This document shows positions 30,286 through 37,974 of a stretch of DNA of 38,385 nt, piece after piece. This stretch comes from Deltaproteobacteria bacterium (GTDB lineage: Bacteria; Desulfobacterota; GWC2-55-46). The position numbers and the translations under genes are program-made. The stretch is taken from positions 1 to 38,385 of the forward strand of contig JACRCE010000017.1 of the NCBI GenBank assembly GCA_016213015.1. Reading direction: 5' to 3'. Within the stretch, counting starts at the first letter, position 1; each line of letters opens with the position of its first letter. The notes under the pieces are model-generated. The model saw only the letters and a list, made by a program, of their open reading frames with translations, searched no databases and was not told where the DNA came from.

Positions 30286-30762
30286 ATGCCGAGAATAATC
30301 GAAGGTAATCTTACGGCAAAGGGGCTTAGGTTCGCGCTTGTCGTTTCAAGGTTCAACGACTTCATAAGCGCAAGGCTCCTTGAAGGGGCGCTGGACACCT
30401 TAAACAGAAGCGGCGCAATAGAGGCGGACATCCTTGTGGTAAAGGTGCCGGGGGCGTTCGAGATGCCCGTCGTCGCGAGGACGCTTGCAAAGGCCGGACT
30501 CTATGACGGCATAATATGCCTTGGCTGCGTTATACGCGGGGGAACGCCGCATTTTGAATACGTGGCGGGCGAGGCGGCAAAGGGCATAGCAAAGGTTGCG
30601 CTCGAATACGAATGTCCCGTCGCATTCGGCGTGATAACCGCGGACAACATAGAGCAGGCCATAGAGCGCGCCGGAACAAAGTCCGGCAACAAGGGCGCTG
30701 ACGCGGCGCTCAACGCCATAGAGATGGCGAATCTACTCAAGGCTATTCCAAGAAAGAAGTGA
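30286..30762 (+). CDS. ribH: 6,7-dimethyl-8-ribityllumazine synthase
   Basis: RibH condenses the pyrimidine and butanone phosphate precursors, in a pentameric or capsid-like assembly. The family pattern is seen in [50 protein letters not shown] (catalytic histidine), and [20 protein letters not shown]. About 158 residues. The ATG at 30286 is preferred over the tracked GTG (30280), since GGAGG then sits 5 nt away. The stop overlaps nusB. Confidence 0.96.
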   Translation: MPRIIEGNLTAKGLRFALVVSRFNDFISARLLEGALDTLNRSGAIEADILVVKVPGAFEMPVVARTLAKAGLYDGIICLGCVIRGGTPHFEYVAGEAAKGIAKVALEYECPVAFGVITADNIEQAIERAGTKSGNKGADAALNAIEMANLLKAIPRKK

Positions 30763-31166
30763 TGAACTCAAGAAGAAAGGCAAGGGAAACCGCGCTCAAG
30801 ATACTCTACAATATGGAGATGTCGGAAGGCGACACCGATGGAATAATGGAGGCGCAGCTCGACCTTCTGATGAGCGGCTCGGAGGAGAGAAATTATGCTG
30901 AACAACTCGTCCAAGGCGCCTTGTCGAGCGCGTCGGCGATTGACGGCGTGATAGAGAAATTTTCTGACAACTGGACCCTCGACAGGATGCCGATCGTGGA
31001 CAGGTGCATACTTCGCATCGCGGTCTATGAACTAAAGCACAGGGCCGACGTGCCGTACCGCGTCGTGATAGACGAGGCCGTGGAGATAGCCAAACTGTAC
31101 GGCTCGGACGAGGCCCCGGCCTTTGTCAACGCCGTGCTCGACAAGGCGCATAAGGGCGGCAACTGA
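30762..31166 (+). CDS. nusB: Transcription antitermination protein NusB
   Basis: NusB binds boxA RNA with S10 (NusE) in rRNA antitermination. The N-terminal SRRKARETALKILYNME and the C-terminal RMPIVDRCILRIAVYEL then DEAVEIAKLYGSDEAPAFVNAVLDK are the family signature. About 134 residues. ATG 30762 (overlapping the ribH TGA) or GTG 30759 could start it. ribH-nusB is a very common gene pair. An intrinsic terminator follows, closing the operon. Confidence 0.95.
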   Translation: MNSRRKARETALKILYNMEMSEGDTDGIMEAQLDLLMSGSEERNYAEQLVQGALSSASAIDGVIEKFSDNWTLDRMPIVDRCILRIAVYELKHRADVPYRVVIDEAVEIAKLYGSDEAPAFVNAVLDKAHKGGN

Positions 31167-31187
31167 AGTCCGTTGACAAGGAATACA

Positions 31188-31215
31188 CGGGCGGCAGTGC
31201 CGTCCGATTTTTTTT
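31188..31215 (+). terminator. Rho-independent terminator after nusB
   Basis: CGGGCGGC (31188-31195) pairs with GCCGTCCG (31199-31206) with one G-U pair and a 3-base loop, followed after one A by eight T residues. It sits directly before the ribosome-binding site of the degT gene, so readthrough or another promoter must serve that gene. Confidence 0.8.
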
Positions 31216-31231
31216 GCAAAGGAGCGGTAAA

Positions 31232-32353
31232 TTGAAGGTACAGCTTTTAGACCTTGCGGCGCAGTATAAAAAGATCAGAAAAGAGGCCCTGGAGGAGATA
31301 AAAAAGGTCTGCGACTCCCAGCACTACGTCCTTGGAAAGAACGTGGCTTTCTTAGAGTCGGAACTGGCCGCGTACTGCGGCACGGAGTTCGGCATAGGCG
31401 TGGCATCGGGAACGGACGCTATACTGCTCGCGCTCATGGCCGCCGGGGTCGTGGCCGGGGACAAGGTCATAACCACGCCCTTCACCTTTTTCGCGACCGC
31501 AGGCTCCATTGCGAGGCTCGGCGCCGTGCCGGTGTTCGTTGACATCGATCCGAGGACGTATAATCTTGATCCGAACTGCCTTGAGGCGTATCTGAAAAAG
31601 ACCAAGGGCAAGGGCGTGAAGGCCATAGTGCCGGTACACCTTTACGGCCTTTGCGCGGACATGGCGGCCATCAACAAGCTGTCCAGCAAATACGGCATTT
31701 GCGTCATAGAGGACGCGGCGCAGGCGATAGGCGCGGAGTATAACGGCAAAAAGGCCGGAGCGCTCGGCGCAATGGCCTGTTTTTCGTTCTATCCGACGAA
31801 GAACCTCGGCTGCTTCGGCGACGGCGGCATGATAACGACGGACAACGGCAAGCTCGCGGCGTCCCTCAAGATGCTCCGCGTGCACGGGTCGAGCGCGCGC
31901 TATTATCACGACGCGGTCGGCATAAATTCAAGGCTTGACGAGCTTCAAGCCGCTATTCTGAGGGTGAAGTTTAAGCGGTTGGAGGCGTGGACAACAGGGC
32001 GCATCAGGAACGCGGCGCGTTATGACGCGCTGTTTGAGAAGGCCGGTCTTTCCGACGCCGTAACCGTTCCTTACGTGACGGAAAACTGCCGCATGGTCTA
32101 TAATCAGTACGTCATCAGGGTCAAAAGGCGCGACGCCATGCGCTCATTCCTTGCGAGTAAAGAGATAGGTAGCGAGGTCTATTATCCGCTCTGTCTGCAC
32201 ATGCAAACGTGCTTCAAATATCTGGGTTATCGCAAGGGAGCATTTCCCGTTTCAGAGAAGGCCGCCCTTGAGGTGCTCGCGCTCCCCATATATCCTGAGT
32301 TGACCGCTGTCCAGCAACGGTACGTCGTTGAAAGCATAGCCGAGTTCCATTAG
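31232..32353 (+). CDS. DegT/DnrJ/EryC1/StrS-family PLP-dependent sugar aminotransferase
   Basis: This is a 373-residue aminotransferase that probably aminates a nucleotide-linked keto-sugar for surface polysaccharide or glycan. The family start VQLLDLAAQYKKIRKEALEE is followed by YCGTEFGIGVASGTDAILLAL. PLP-binding and Schiff-base residues are in VIEDAAQAIGAEY and CFSFYPTKNLGCFGDGG (Lys in PTKNLG). The TTG at 31232 is chosen because AAAGGAG is 7 nt upstream; the tracked TTG (31214) lies in the terminator T-run. No sugar nucleotide genes are adjacent, so its substrate is unknown. The TAG stop is the first codon of a repeat element. Confidence 0.88.
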   Translation: MKVQLLDLAAQYKKIRKEALEEIKKVCDSQHYVLGKNVAFLESELAAYCGTEFGIGVASGTDAILLALMAAGVVAGDKVITTPFTFFATAGSIARLGAVPVFVDIDPRTYNLDPNCLEAYLKKTKGKGVKAIVPVHLYGLCADMAAINKLSSKYGICVIEDAAQAIGAEYNGKKAGALGAMACFSFYPTKNLGCFGDGGMITTDNGKLAASLKMLRVHGSSARYYHDAVGINSRLDELQAAILRVKFKRLEAWTTGRIRNAARYDALFEKAGLSDAVTVPYVTENCRMVYNQYVIRVKRRDAMRSFLASKEIGSEVYYPLCLHMQTCFKYLGYRKGAFPVSEKAALEVLALPIYPELTAVQQRYVVESIAEFH

Positions 32354-32500
32354 CAGGCCGCTGAAAAAGCCGCATCTGCTTTGTTGTCTCGTCGCTCCTC
32401 ACTGCGGCGCACAACAAAGTGCGCCTCATTCGTCGCTCCTCGACGCCTCGCATCTGCGGCTTTTTGAGCGGCCTTCGTCAATATTGGTTTTTTTTGCAAC
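32351..32500. repeat. Palindromic element, family A, copy 2 (degT/sdhA junction)
   Basis: It starts with TAGCAGGCCGCTGA, TAG being the stop of the aminotransferase gene. AGGCCGCTGAAAAAGCCGCA (32355-32374) pairs with TGCGGCTTTTTGAGCGGCCT (32455-32474) with one mismatch. A GGCGCAC/GTGCGCC hairpin lies inside. A T-rich tail (GGTTTTTTTTGC) follows. The ORF-track start of sdhA at 32419 lies within it and is not real. Confidence 0.9.
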
Positions 32501-32529
32501 CTGTCAGGGATGCTCACTGGAGAGTATAT

Positions 32530-34200
32530 TTGCTGACCCATGATCTTGTAATCATAGGCGCGGGCTTAGCCGGGATGCGCGCCGCGATAGAGGCGGCACG
32601 GGCGGGCGTCAACGTTGCCGTCGTGTCCAAGGTCTACCCGGTAAGGAGCCATTCGGTAGCGGCGCAGGGCGGCATCAACGCGGCCATGAGCGTTGACGAC
32701 GCATGGGAGAGACACGCCTTCGACACGGTAAAGGGGAGCGACTACCTTGCGGATCAGGACGCGGTCGAGGTCTTATGCAGGGAGGCGTCTCGGGACATAA
32801 TCGAGCTTGAGGCTTTTGGCGCGATATTCAGCAGGGACTCATCCGGCGCCATTGCCCAGAGGCCGTTCGGAGGGGCGGGCTTTCCGAGGACGTGCTACCT
32901 TGCCGACAGGACAGGGCACGCGCTCCTTCACGTTATGTACGAACAGCTTATAAAGCACGGCGTGGTTATATATGACGAATGGCACGTCGTAGAGCTTGTG
33001 GTTGACAACGGGGCGATGCGCGGCCTAATAGCGATCGAATACGCGACCGGAAAACTGCATAGGATAGCCGCAAAGGCCGTTGTCCTTGCCACTGGCGGCT
33101 ACGGCAGGGTCTTTTCAGCGACGACCAATGCCTTGACTTCAACCGGCGACGGGCTAAGGCTCGCGCTCGAGGCCGGGGCTGAGCTTATGGACATGGAGTT
33201 CGTGCAGTTCCATCCGACGACCTTGAAGAACACAGGCATACTCATGACCGAGGGCGCAAGGGGCGAGGGAGGGTATCTCCTCAACGCAGTCGGCGAGCGC
33301 TTCATGGCAAGGTACGCGCCAAAGGCAATGGAGCTTGCGAGTAGAGACGTTGTCAGCAGGGCGGCGAGAACCGAGATTGAAGAGGGCAGGGGCGTTGACG
33401 GTTGCGTCCTTCTTGATCTAAGACACCTTGGAGAGGCGAGGATAAAAGAGCGGCTTCCTCAGATACGGGACCTTGCCATGAAGTTCGCGGGCGTTGATCC
33501 GATAAAGGAGAGAGTGCCGGTAAGGCCGGGCGCGCACTATTCGATGGGGGGCGTCAAGACCGACGTTGACGGCAGGACGGGCATTGACGGACTCTTTGCC
33601 GCCGGGGAGTGCGCTTGCATCAGCGTACACGGCGCAAACAGGCTTGGCGGCAACTCTCTTCTCGATGCGATAGTGTTCGGCAGAAGGGCCGGGGCAACGG
33701 CGGCCGATTTCGCGCTTTCATCGTTGCCAGCGCAATTCCCCGAGGGCGCGCTCAGGGACGTTGCCCGCGATCTGGCCCGGTTGTACAATAGTGGAGATGG
33801 CGATAGCGCGCGCGTCATACGAGGCGCGCTTGGCGCTCTTATGGAGGAGAGTTGCGGTATATTCAGGGATAGAGACCGTCTTGCCGCGTGTATGTCCGGT
33901 ATCAGCGAACTCAAGGACAGGTTCGGACGTGTCGGCCTGTCCGATAAGACCGACGGGTTCAACATGGAACTGCTCTCAATCATCGAGCTTGGCGGGATGC
34001 TTGACGCGGCCGAGGCCATTGCCATGAGCGCGCTGAACCGCGAAGAGAGCAGGGGCGCGCACTCAAGGACCGACTTTCCGGCAAGGAACGACAAGGACTG
34101 GCTCAAACACACGGTGGTCCACAGGTCGGGCAAGGGGTTGAAGATACGCATGACCGACGTTGACGTCACGCGATTTAAGCCGGCTGAGAGAAGCTATTAG
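32530..34200 (+). CDS. sdhA: Succinate dehydrogenase/fumarate reductase flavoprotein subunit
   Basis: This is the FAD subunit that oxidises succinate or reduces fumarate. Seen: the dinucleotide fold [19 protein letters not shown], the covalent-FAD histidine in [10 protein letters not shown] (His ~41), substrate residues in QFHPTTL and [20 protein letters not shown], and [14 protein letters not shown] near the C-terminal FAD site. About 556 residues. The TTG at 32530 is preferred to the tracked start at 32419, which is inside a repeat; GGAGAG lies 5 nt upstream and [11 protein letters not shown] then opens the protein normally. No Tat signal is present, so it faces the cytoplasm. The TAG stop begins another repeat. 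Confidence 0.93.
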   Translation: MLTHDLVIIGAGLAGMRAAIEAARAGVNVAVVSKVYPVRSHSVAAQGGINAAMSVDDAWERHAFDTVKGSDYLADQDAVEVLCREASRDIIELEAFGAIFSRDSSGAIAQRPFGGAGFPRTCYLADRTGHALLHVMYEQLIKHGVVIYDEWHVVELVVDNGAMRGLIAIEYATGKLHRIAAKAVVLATGGYGRVFSATTNALTSTGDGLRLALEAGAELMDMEFVQFHPTTLKNTGILMTEGARGEGGYLLNAVGERFMARYAPKAMELASRDVVSRAARTEIEEGRGVDGCVLLDLRHLGEARIKERLPQIRDLAMKFAGVDPIKERVPVRPGAHYSMGGVKTDVDGRTGIDGLFAAGECACISVHGANRLGGNSLLDAIVFGRRAGATAADFALSSLPAQFPEGALRDVARDLARLYNSGDGDSARVIRGALGALMEESCGIFRDRDRLAACMSGISELKDRFGRVGLSDKTDGFNMELLSIIELGGMLDAAEAIAMSALNREESRGAHSRTDFPARNDKDWLKHTVVHRSGKGLKIRMTDVDVTRFKPAERSY

Positions 34201-34358
34201 CAGGCCGCTGAAAAAGACGCATCTGCTTTGTTGTCTCGTCGCGCAGAACTGCGGCGTACACACAAAGTACGCCTCGTTCTTCGCTCCTCGACGCCTCGCG
34301 TCTGCGCCTTTTTGAGCGGCCTTCGGCATTTTTGGTTTTTTCAACAACCTATTAACAG
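34198..34358. repeat. Palindromic element, family A, copy 3 (sdhA/sdhB junction)
   Basis: Again TAGCAGGCCGCTGA starts with the sdhA stop. AGGCCGCTGAAAAAGACGCA (34202-34221) pairs with TGCGCCTTTTTGAGCGGCCT (34303-34322) with two mismatches. The T-rich tail TTTTTGGTTTTTTCAACAAC follows. It ends within a few bases of the sdhB ATG. Confidence 0.9.
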
Positions 34359-34360
34359 GC

Positions 34361-35326
34361 ATGAAGATAAAACTCAGGATAAAACGTTGCAGCCCGCTCG
34401 GCCCCGGATGCGCTGAAGGTTATTATCAGGCATATACAATTGACGCCAGGCCCGGCATGACCGTGCTTGACGCCCTGCTTTCCATATTCGACGAGCAGGA
34501 CGCCTCGCTGGGATTCAGGAGGTCTTGCCGCTCCGCCATCTGCGGCTCATGCGCCATGACCATAAACGGCGCGGCGAAGCTCGCCTGTTCAACCCAGATA
34601 ATCGTCGAGTATGAAAAGGCCGGAGCCTTGACGCTTGAACCGCTGGCCAATCACACCCCGCTTAAAGACCTGATAGTGGACTTTAACCCCTTTTGGCGGA
34701 AGATGGAAAAGATAAGGCCGTACCTCAAACCCGTGTCCATGATTGAAGGCAAGGCCGTTCAAATCACACAAGACGATCTGGGGCGCATAGACAAGGCACA
34801 GGCGTGCATCTTATGCGGCTCATGCAACGCCGAGTGTTCAAGTCTTGAGGCCGACGACCGTTTCACTGGTCCTGCCGCGCTTGCCAAGGCGTGGCGCTTC
34901 GTGGGCGACGTCAGAGAGGCGGGAGGCCGGGCCCGTCTTGGCCGCCTGAGCGACGACCACGGCGTATGGGACTGCGTAAGATGCGTCAGGTGCACGCAGG
35001 TCTGTCCCAAGGACGTAGACCCGTTGAAGGCCATAGAGCGGTTGAGAGAGCGGGCAATCGAGGAAGGCATAACCGACAACCCGGGCGCAAGACACGCGCT
35101 GTCAATGGCAGCCTCGGTGCGCCGCGTCGGGCTTCTCGACGAGGCAGCGATGACCTTGAAGACATTGGGCTTTTTGCGCTCCCTCGGCATGATACCGTTC
35201 GGTCTGAAGATGGAGATGCACGGCAAGATGCCCATGCCCATGATATTTTCGCAGATAGAGAATATCGACGAGGTGCGCGCGATATATGACGAGTGCGAAC
35301 GTATAAAGCCCAAGATACGAACGTAA
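34361..35326 (+). CDS. sdhB: Succinate dehydrogenase/fumarate reductase iron-sulfur subunit
   Basis: This electron-transfer subunit carries three clusters. The N-terminal [2Fe-2S] ligands are CRSAICGSCAMTING followed by a fourth Cys (CX4CX2CX11C). The C-terminal ferredoxin domain has CILCGSCNAEC and CVRCVRCTQVCPKDVDP. At 321 residues it is longer than the usual ~240 residues: about 80 residues follow the last cluster motif, as in SdhB/TfrB-like proteins of SdhABE-type complexes. The ATG directly follows a repeat element, and no good ribosome-binding site is visible beyond ACAGG. The final codons ATA CGA ACG TAA lie in the left arm of the next inverted repeat. Confidence 0.93.
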   Translation: MKIKLRIKRCSPLGPGCAEGYYQAYTIDARPGMTVLDALLSIFDEQDASLGFRRSCRSAICGSCAMTINGAAKLACSTQIIVEYEKAGALTLEPLANHTPLKDLIVDFNPFWRKMEKIRPYLKPVSMIEGKAVQITQDDLGRIDKAQACILCGSCNAECSSLEADDRFTGPAALAKAWRFVGDVREAGGRARLGRLSDDHGVWDCVRCVRCTQVCPKDVDPLKAIERLRERAIEEGITDNPGARHALSMAASVRRVGLLDEAAMTLKTLGFLRSLGMIPFGLKMEMHGKMPMPMIFSQIENIDEVRAIYDECERIKPKIRT

Positions 35327-35468
35327 TAAATGTCTTTATACTGCGTTGGACTACCAAGTCTGCCGCACAGCGACAGACTGGTCGGAAAATCCTCGACGTA
35401 CCGCAAAGAGTACGCCTGCGGTTTTCCTCCTCGTCCGCTTTGTCTAAAGCCATTTCTTACGTTCGTAT
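35315..35468. repeat. Inverted-repeat element, family C (sdhB/sdhE junction)
   Basis: ATACGAACGTAA (35315-35326), which contains the sdhB stop, is the perfect inverted partner of TTACGTTCGTAT (35457-35468). The inner segment has a further stem (ACCGCA/TGCGGT around 35400-35430). It shares no obvious sequence with families A and B except CCTCGACG-type patches. The gap 35327-35516 has no gene. Confidence 0.75.
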
Positions 35469-35516
35469 TATGTGATGGCGGCTGAATCGTTTGCATGATT
35501 ATACAGGAGGGGCTTT

Positions 35517-36389
35517 ATGCCTGCGTTGAAGTACGCCTACTATCCGGGATGCGCCTCCAAGTCGATAACCAAGGAGGCCGACGAGACGACGCGCATCGTA
35601 AGCGCCGCGTTCGGCATGGAACTGCATGACATGCTCAAGGCCAACTGTTGCGGGGCCGGGCTTCTCGCGGACTATGACCGGCAATTGCACCTTGCGCTCA
35701 ACGCGAGGATATTCGCCGAGGCCGAGGTAATGGGCATGGACATCCTTACCATCTGCTCGACCTGCCTCATGGTCATGAGCGTGGCGAACAGGGATCTGAA
35801 AAAAGACCCGGCGCTTCTTACCGCTACTAACGCGGTGCTTGAAAAGGCGGGGCTCCATTACAGCGGCAACGTGAGGATAAAGCACCTTCTTTGGGCGCTC
35901 ATCGAGGACGTGGGGCTTGACGCGGTAAAAAAGAAGATAAAGAGGCCGCTCAAGGCGATAAAGGTCGCCCCGTTCTACGGATGCCACAGTCTGAGGCCGT
36001 CCGACGCGCTGGGCTTTGAAGACCCTGAACTGCCTCATTCGCTGGATGACGTGATAAAGGCCGTCGGAGCCGAGCCTGTGGACTATGACGGTAAGACAAA
36101 GTGTTGCGGCTTTCAGGCCGACCTCATGGCAGAGGATATGGCCGTGAGCATGACTGCCCGGCGTTTGAAGGAGGGAAAGACAAAGGGCGCGGACTGCTTT
36201 GTTACGCCATGCCCGTTTTGTCATATCAATCTGGACAACTATCAGGGCGTTGCCGAGAAAAAGACCGGCGGGAGGATCGATATGCCGGTACTGCACCTTG
36301 CACAACTCGTCGGCCTTGCACTGGGACTGAAAGCAGGGGACGTGGGGCTTGAAAGGCACCTCGTGAGCGCGGAGAGGTTGTTCGCTTAA
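35517..36389 (+). CDS. sdhE: CCG-domain subunit of SdhABE-type complex (HdrB/SdhE-like)
   Basis: This is a 290-residue protein with two cysteine-rich CCG domains of the HdrB type. The first is C12-X31-CC-X34-CXXC, starting YPGC; the second is C-X39-CC-X34-CXXC, starting FYGC and ending CPFC. Both match the [4Fe-4S]-binding pattern known from HdrB. In class-E succinate dehydrogenases and in methylmenaquinol:fumarate reductase such a subunit (SdhE) replaces the membrane cytochrome and passes electrons to or from quinone. No cytochrome b or SdhC/D gene is present here, which fits. ACAGGAGGGG lies at good spacing before the ATG. The symbol sdhE is used for this archaeal/epsilon-type subunit, not for the flavinylation factor of the same name. 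Confidence 0.88.
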   Translation: MPALKYAYYPGCASKSITKEADETTRIVSAAFGMELHDMLKANCCGAGLLADYDRQLHLALNARIFAEAEVMGMDILTICSTCLMVMSVANRDLKKDPALLTATNAVLEKAGLHYSGNVRIKHLLWALIEDVGLDAVKKKIKRPLKAIKVAPFYGCHSLRPSDALGFEDPELPHSLDDVIKAVGAEPVDYDGKTKCCGFQADLMAEDMAVSMTARRLKEGKTKGADCFVTPCPFCHINLDNYQGVAEKKTGGRIDMPVLHLAQLVGLALGLKAGDVGLERHLVSAERLFA

Positions 36390-36403
36390 AGACCGTGAAC
36401 AGC

Positions 36404-36468
36404 TAAACGAGATTGCCGCGCGGAGCGAGAACGACCGTGAAAGACCTATGGCAAGGCTTTAGCCTTGC
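36404..36468. repeat. Repeat remnants upstream of the lipid kinase gene
   Basis: CGAGATTGCCGCGCGGAGCG resembles the right half of family B (compare 11100-11120). The nearby palindrome GCAAGGCT/AGCCTTGC (36451-36468) is a separate short repeat that abuts the ribosome-binding site AAGGAG (36469-36474). Both are too degraded to give clear ends. Confidence 0.6.
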
Positions 36469-36480
36469 AAGGAGAATCGA

Positions 36481-37365
36481 TTGAAGGCTCGCTTTATAAT
36501 AAATCCGGTTGCCGGAAAGAAGAACAGGGTCAGGCAGGTTACCGACGCGGTGCGGGACGTCTTTGCCTCATCGGACGGGATATTCGAGATAAAGATCGCC
36601 TCAAGACGCGGACAGGCCGCGGAATTTGCGAAGGAGGCCGTGGCAAAGGGTTATGAGGCGGTCTTTGCATGCGGCGGCGACGGCACCATGAACGAAGTGG
36701 CGACGCGCCTTGTCGGAACCAATACCGTGCTCGGCCTTGCGCCTCTCGGATCGGGCAACGGCTTTGCGAAGGCGCTCGGCATTCCCGATAAACTCCCTGC
36801 CGCGCTGTCGCTTCTCAAAAAATGGAAGATACGCGGCATAGACGCCGGAAAGATATGCGGCAGGTATTTTTTTTCAACGGCCGGCTGCGGCTTTGACGCG
36901 CACCTCAGCGCTAAATACAACATGGGCGCGTTAAGCAGGATGGTCAGGGGCGTACTGCCGTATTATCCCCTTGCGCTGATAGAGTATATCCGCTATCGTC
37001 CCATGCAGGTTACGATACAAAGCGGCAACCTCTCGTCCTGCATGACGCCGCTTATACTTACGGCGGCAAATACCGGCATATACGGCGGGGGCGCCGTGAT
37101 AGCCCCGTGCGCGGAACCTGACGACGGGCTTTTAGACCTTTGCATCGTGCCGTACGCCGGATTCGCGAAGACGCTTCGTTTCGGCGCTCATCTCCTGAGC
37201 GGCAGTATATCCGGTGCCGGCGGTTTTGAAACGCTCAGGAGCGAGAGGTTTGAGATATTGAGAAGCGGCGTCTCTTACGTCCACGCGGACGGAGAGCCGT
37301 TTGAATGGGGCGGCTCGGTCTCCATAAGCGTGGAGAGGCGTCGGCTGAAGGTGTTGGCAGCGTAG
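36481..37365 (+). CDS. Diacylglycerol kinase family lipid kinase (YegS/DgkB-like)
   Basis: This is a 294-residue soluble lipid kinase of the DAGK catalytic family, which phosphorylates diacylglycerol or a related lipid. Family motifs are FIINPVAGKKNR at the start, CGGDGTMNEVATRLVG (nucleotide loop), LGLAPLGSGNGFAKALGIP, and the second domain with CGFDAHLSAKY and ADGEPFEWGG. The TTG start has AAGGAG 6 nt upstream. It could be a sphingosine-type or bacterial YegS enzyme; substrate cannot be read from sequence. It converges on the thioredoxin gene with only 7 nt between stops, T-rich in between. Confidence 0.9.
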   Translation: MKARFIINPVAGKKNRVRQVTDAVRDVFASSDGIFEIKIASRRGQAAEFAKEAVAKGYEAVFACGGDGTMNEVATRLVGTNTVLGLAPLGSGNGFAKALGIPDKLPAALSLLKKWKIRGIDAGKICGRYFFSTAGCGFDAHLSAKYNMGALSRMVRGVLPYYPLALIEYIRYRPMQVTIQSGNLSSCMTPLILTAANTGIYGGGAVIAPCAEPDDGLLDLCIVPYAGFAKTLRFGAHLLSGSISGAGGFETLRSERFEILRSGVSYVHADGEPFEWGGSVSISVERRRLKVLAA

Positions 37366-37372
37366 GATGTCT

Positions 37373-37912
37373 TTATTTTTTGGTCTCAAGCATTGAATCA
37401 AGAAGTCTTCTCATGGTCTGACCGTTCCAATCCCTTGGGCCTATTGCCCTGCCTGCTATCTTTCCGCTGTCGTCGATTAAATACGTCTCAGGCACGCCCC
37501 ACGTCCAGTACGCCTCGCTTATGCGGCCTTTTTCGGCAAGATAGACAGGGAAGGACGCACCGTGCCTTATTGCGAAGGCGTCGATGTCTTGTTGGCTTGA
37601 ATTGAGGTCAATGGAGACGAATACAAACTCCACTTTTTTGTCTTTATAAGTCCGGTAAAGCGCGTCAAACACTGGAAACTCTTTTATGCAGTCCTTGCAC
37701 CACGTTGCCCAGAGGTGCAGGATTACCGCCTTTCCCTTGAGGTCGGTAAGACTTTTAGTCCGGCCTTGAGCGTCAACCACGGTAAACTCAGGCGCGGCCT
37801 CGTTCAATGCGGTAAACCCGGCGGACTTCAATAGCAATTGGTCAATGGCCTTGGCCTGTCCGGCGTAAAGACAAAAGATAAGAGCTATAAGAATAATGGT
37901 GAGAGTTTTCAT
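37373..37912 (-). CDS. TlpA/ResA-like periplasmic thiol-disulfide oxidoreductase
   Basis: This is an exported thioredoxin-fold protein of about 179 residues. A signal peptide (TLTIILIALIFCLYAGQAKA) precedes the fold. APEFTVVDAQGRTKSLTDLKGKAVILHLWATWC is typical of the TlpA/ResA group, with the active-site CKDC (Cys 72 and 75) and the cis-proline region WGVPETYLID. Such proteins reduce cysteines of cytochromes c or other envelope proteins. ATG 37912 is chosen because it opens the signal peptide with GAGG at 7 nt; ATG 37924 is an alternative. It lies 62 nt downstream of an outer-membrane protein gene on the same strand. Confidence 0.9.
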   Translation of the reverse strand: MKTLTIILIALIFCLYAGQAKAIDQLLLKSAGFTALNEAAPEFTVVDAQGRTKSLTDLKGKAVILHLWATWCKDCIKEFPVFDALYRTYKDKKVEFVFVSIDLNSSQQDIDAFAIRHGASFPVYLAEKGRISEAYWTWGVPETYLIDDSGKIAGRAIGPRDWNGQTMRRLLDSMLETKK

Positions 37913-37930
37913 GTCAGACCTCATTATAAT

Positions 37931-37957
37931 GGGTCGGCGGCGTAAAGCCGCCGACCC
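37931..37957 (-). other. Strong hairpin between the outer-membrane protein and tlpA-like genes
   Basis: GGGTCGGCGGC (37931-37941) pairs perfectly with GCCGCCGACCC (37947-37957). On the minus strand it follows the outer-membrane protein stop and precedes the thioredoxin start, without a T-run. It may be a repeat or a transcript-stabilising or attenuating hairpin. Confidence 0.6.
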
Positions 37958-37974
37958 GGATGACCCGCCGAACG

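Noticed and set aside
31173-31201. Promoter for the degT gene starting at TTGACA (31173)
   Set aside because: No -10-like hexamer is found 16-18 nt downstream; that position is the terminator stem.
32419-32529. Tracked N-terminal extension of sdhA
   Set aside because: It is encoded by the family A element, unlike SdhA, and a good ribosome-binding site serves the TTG at 32530.
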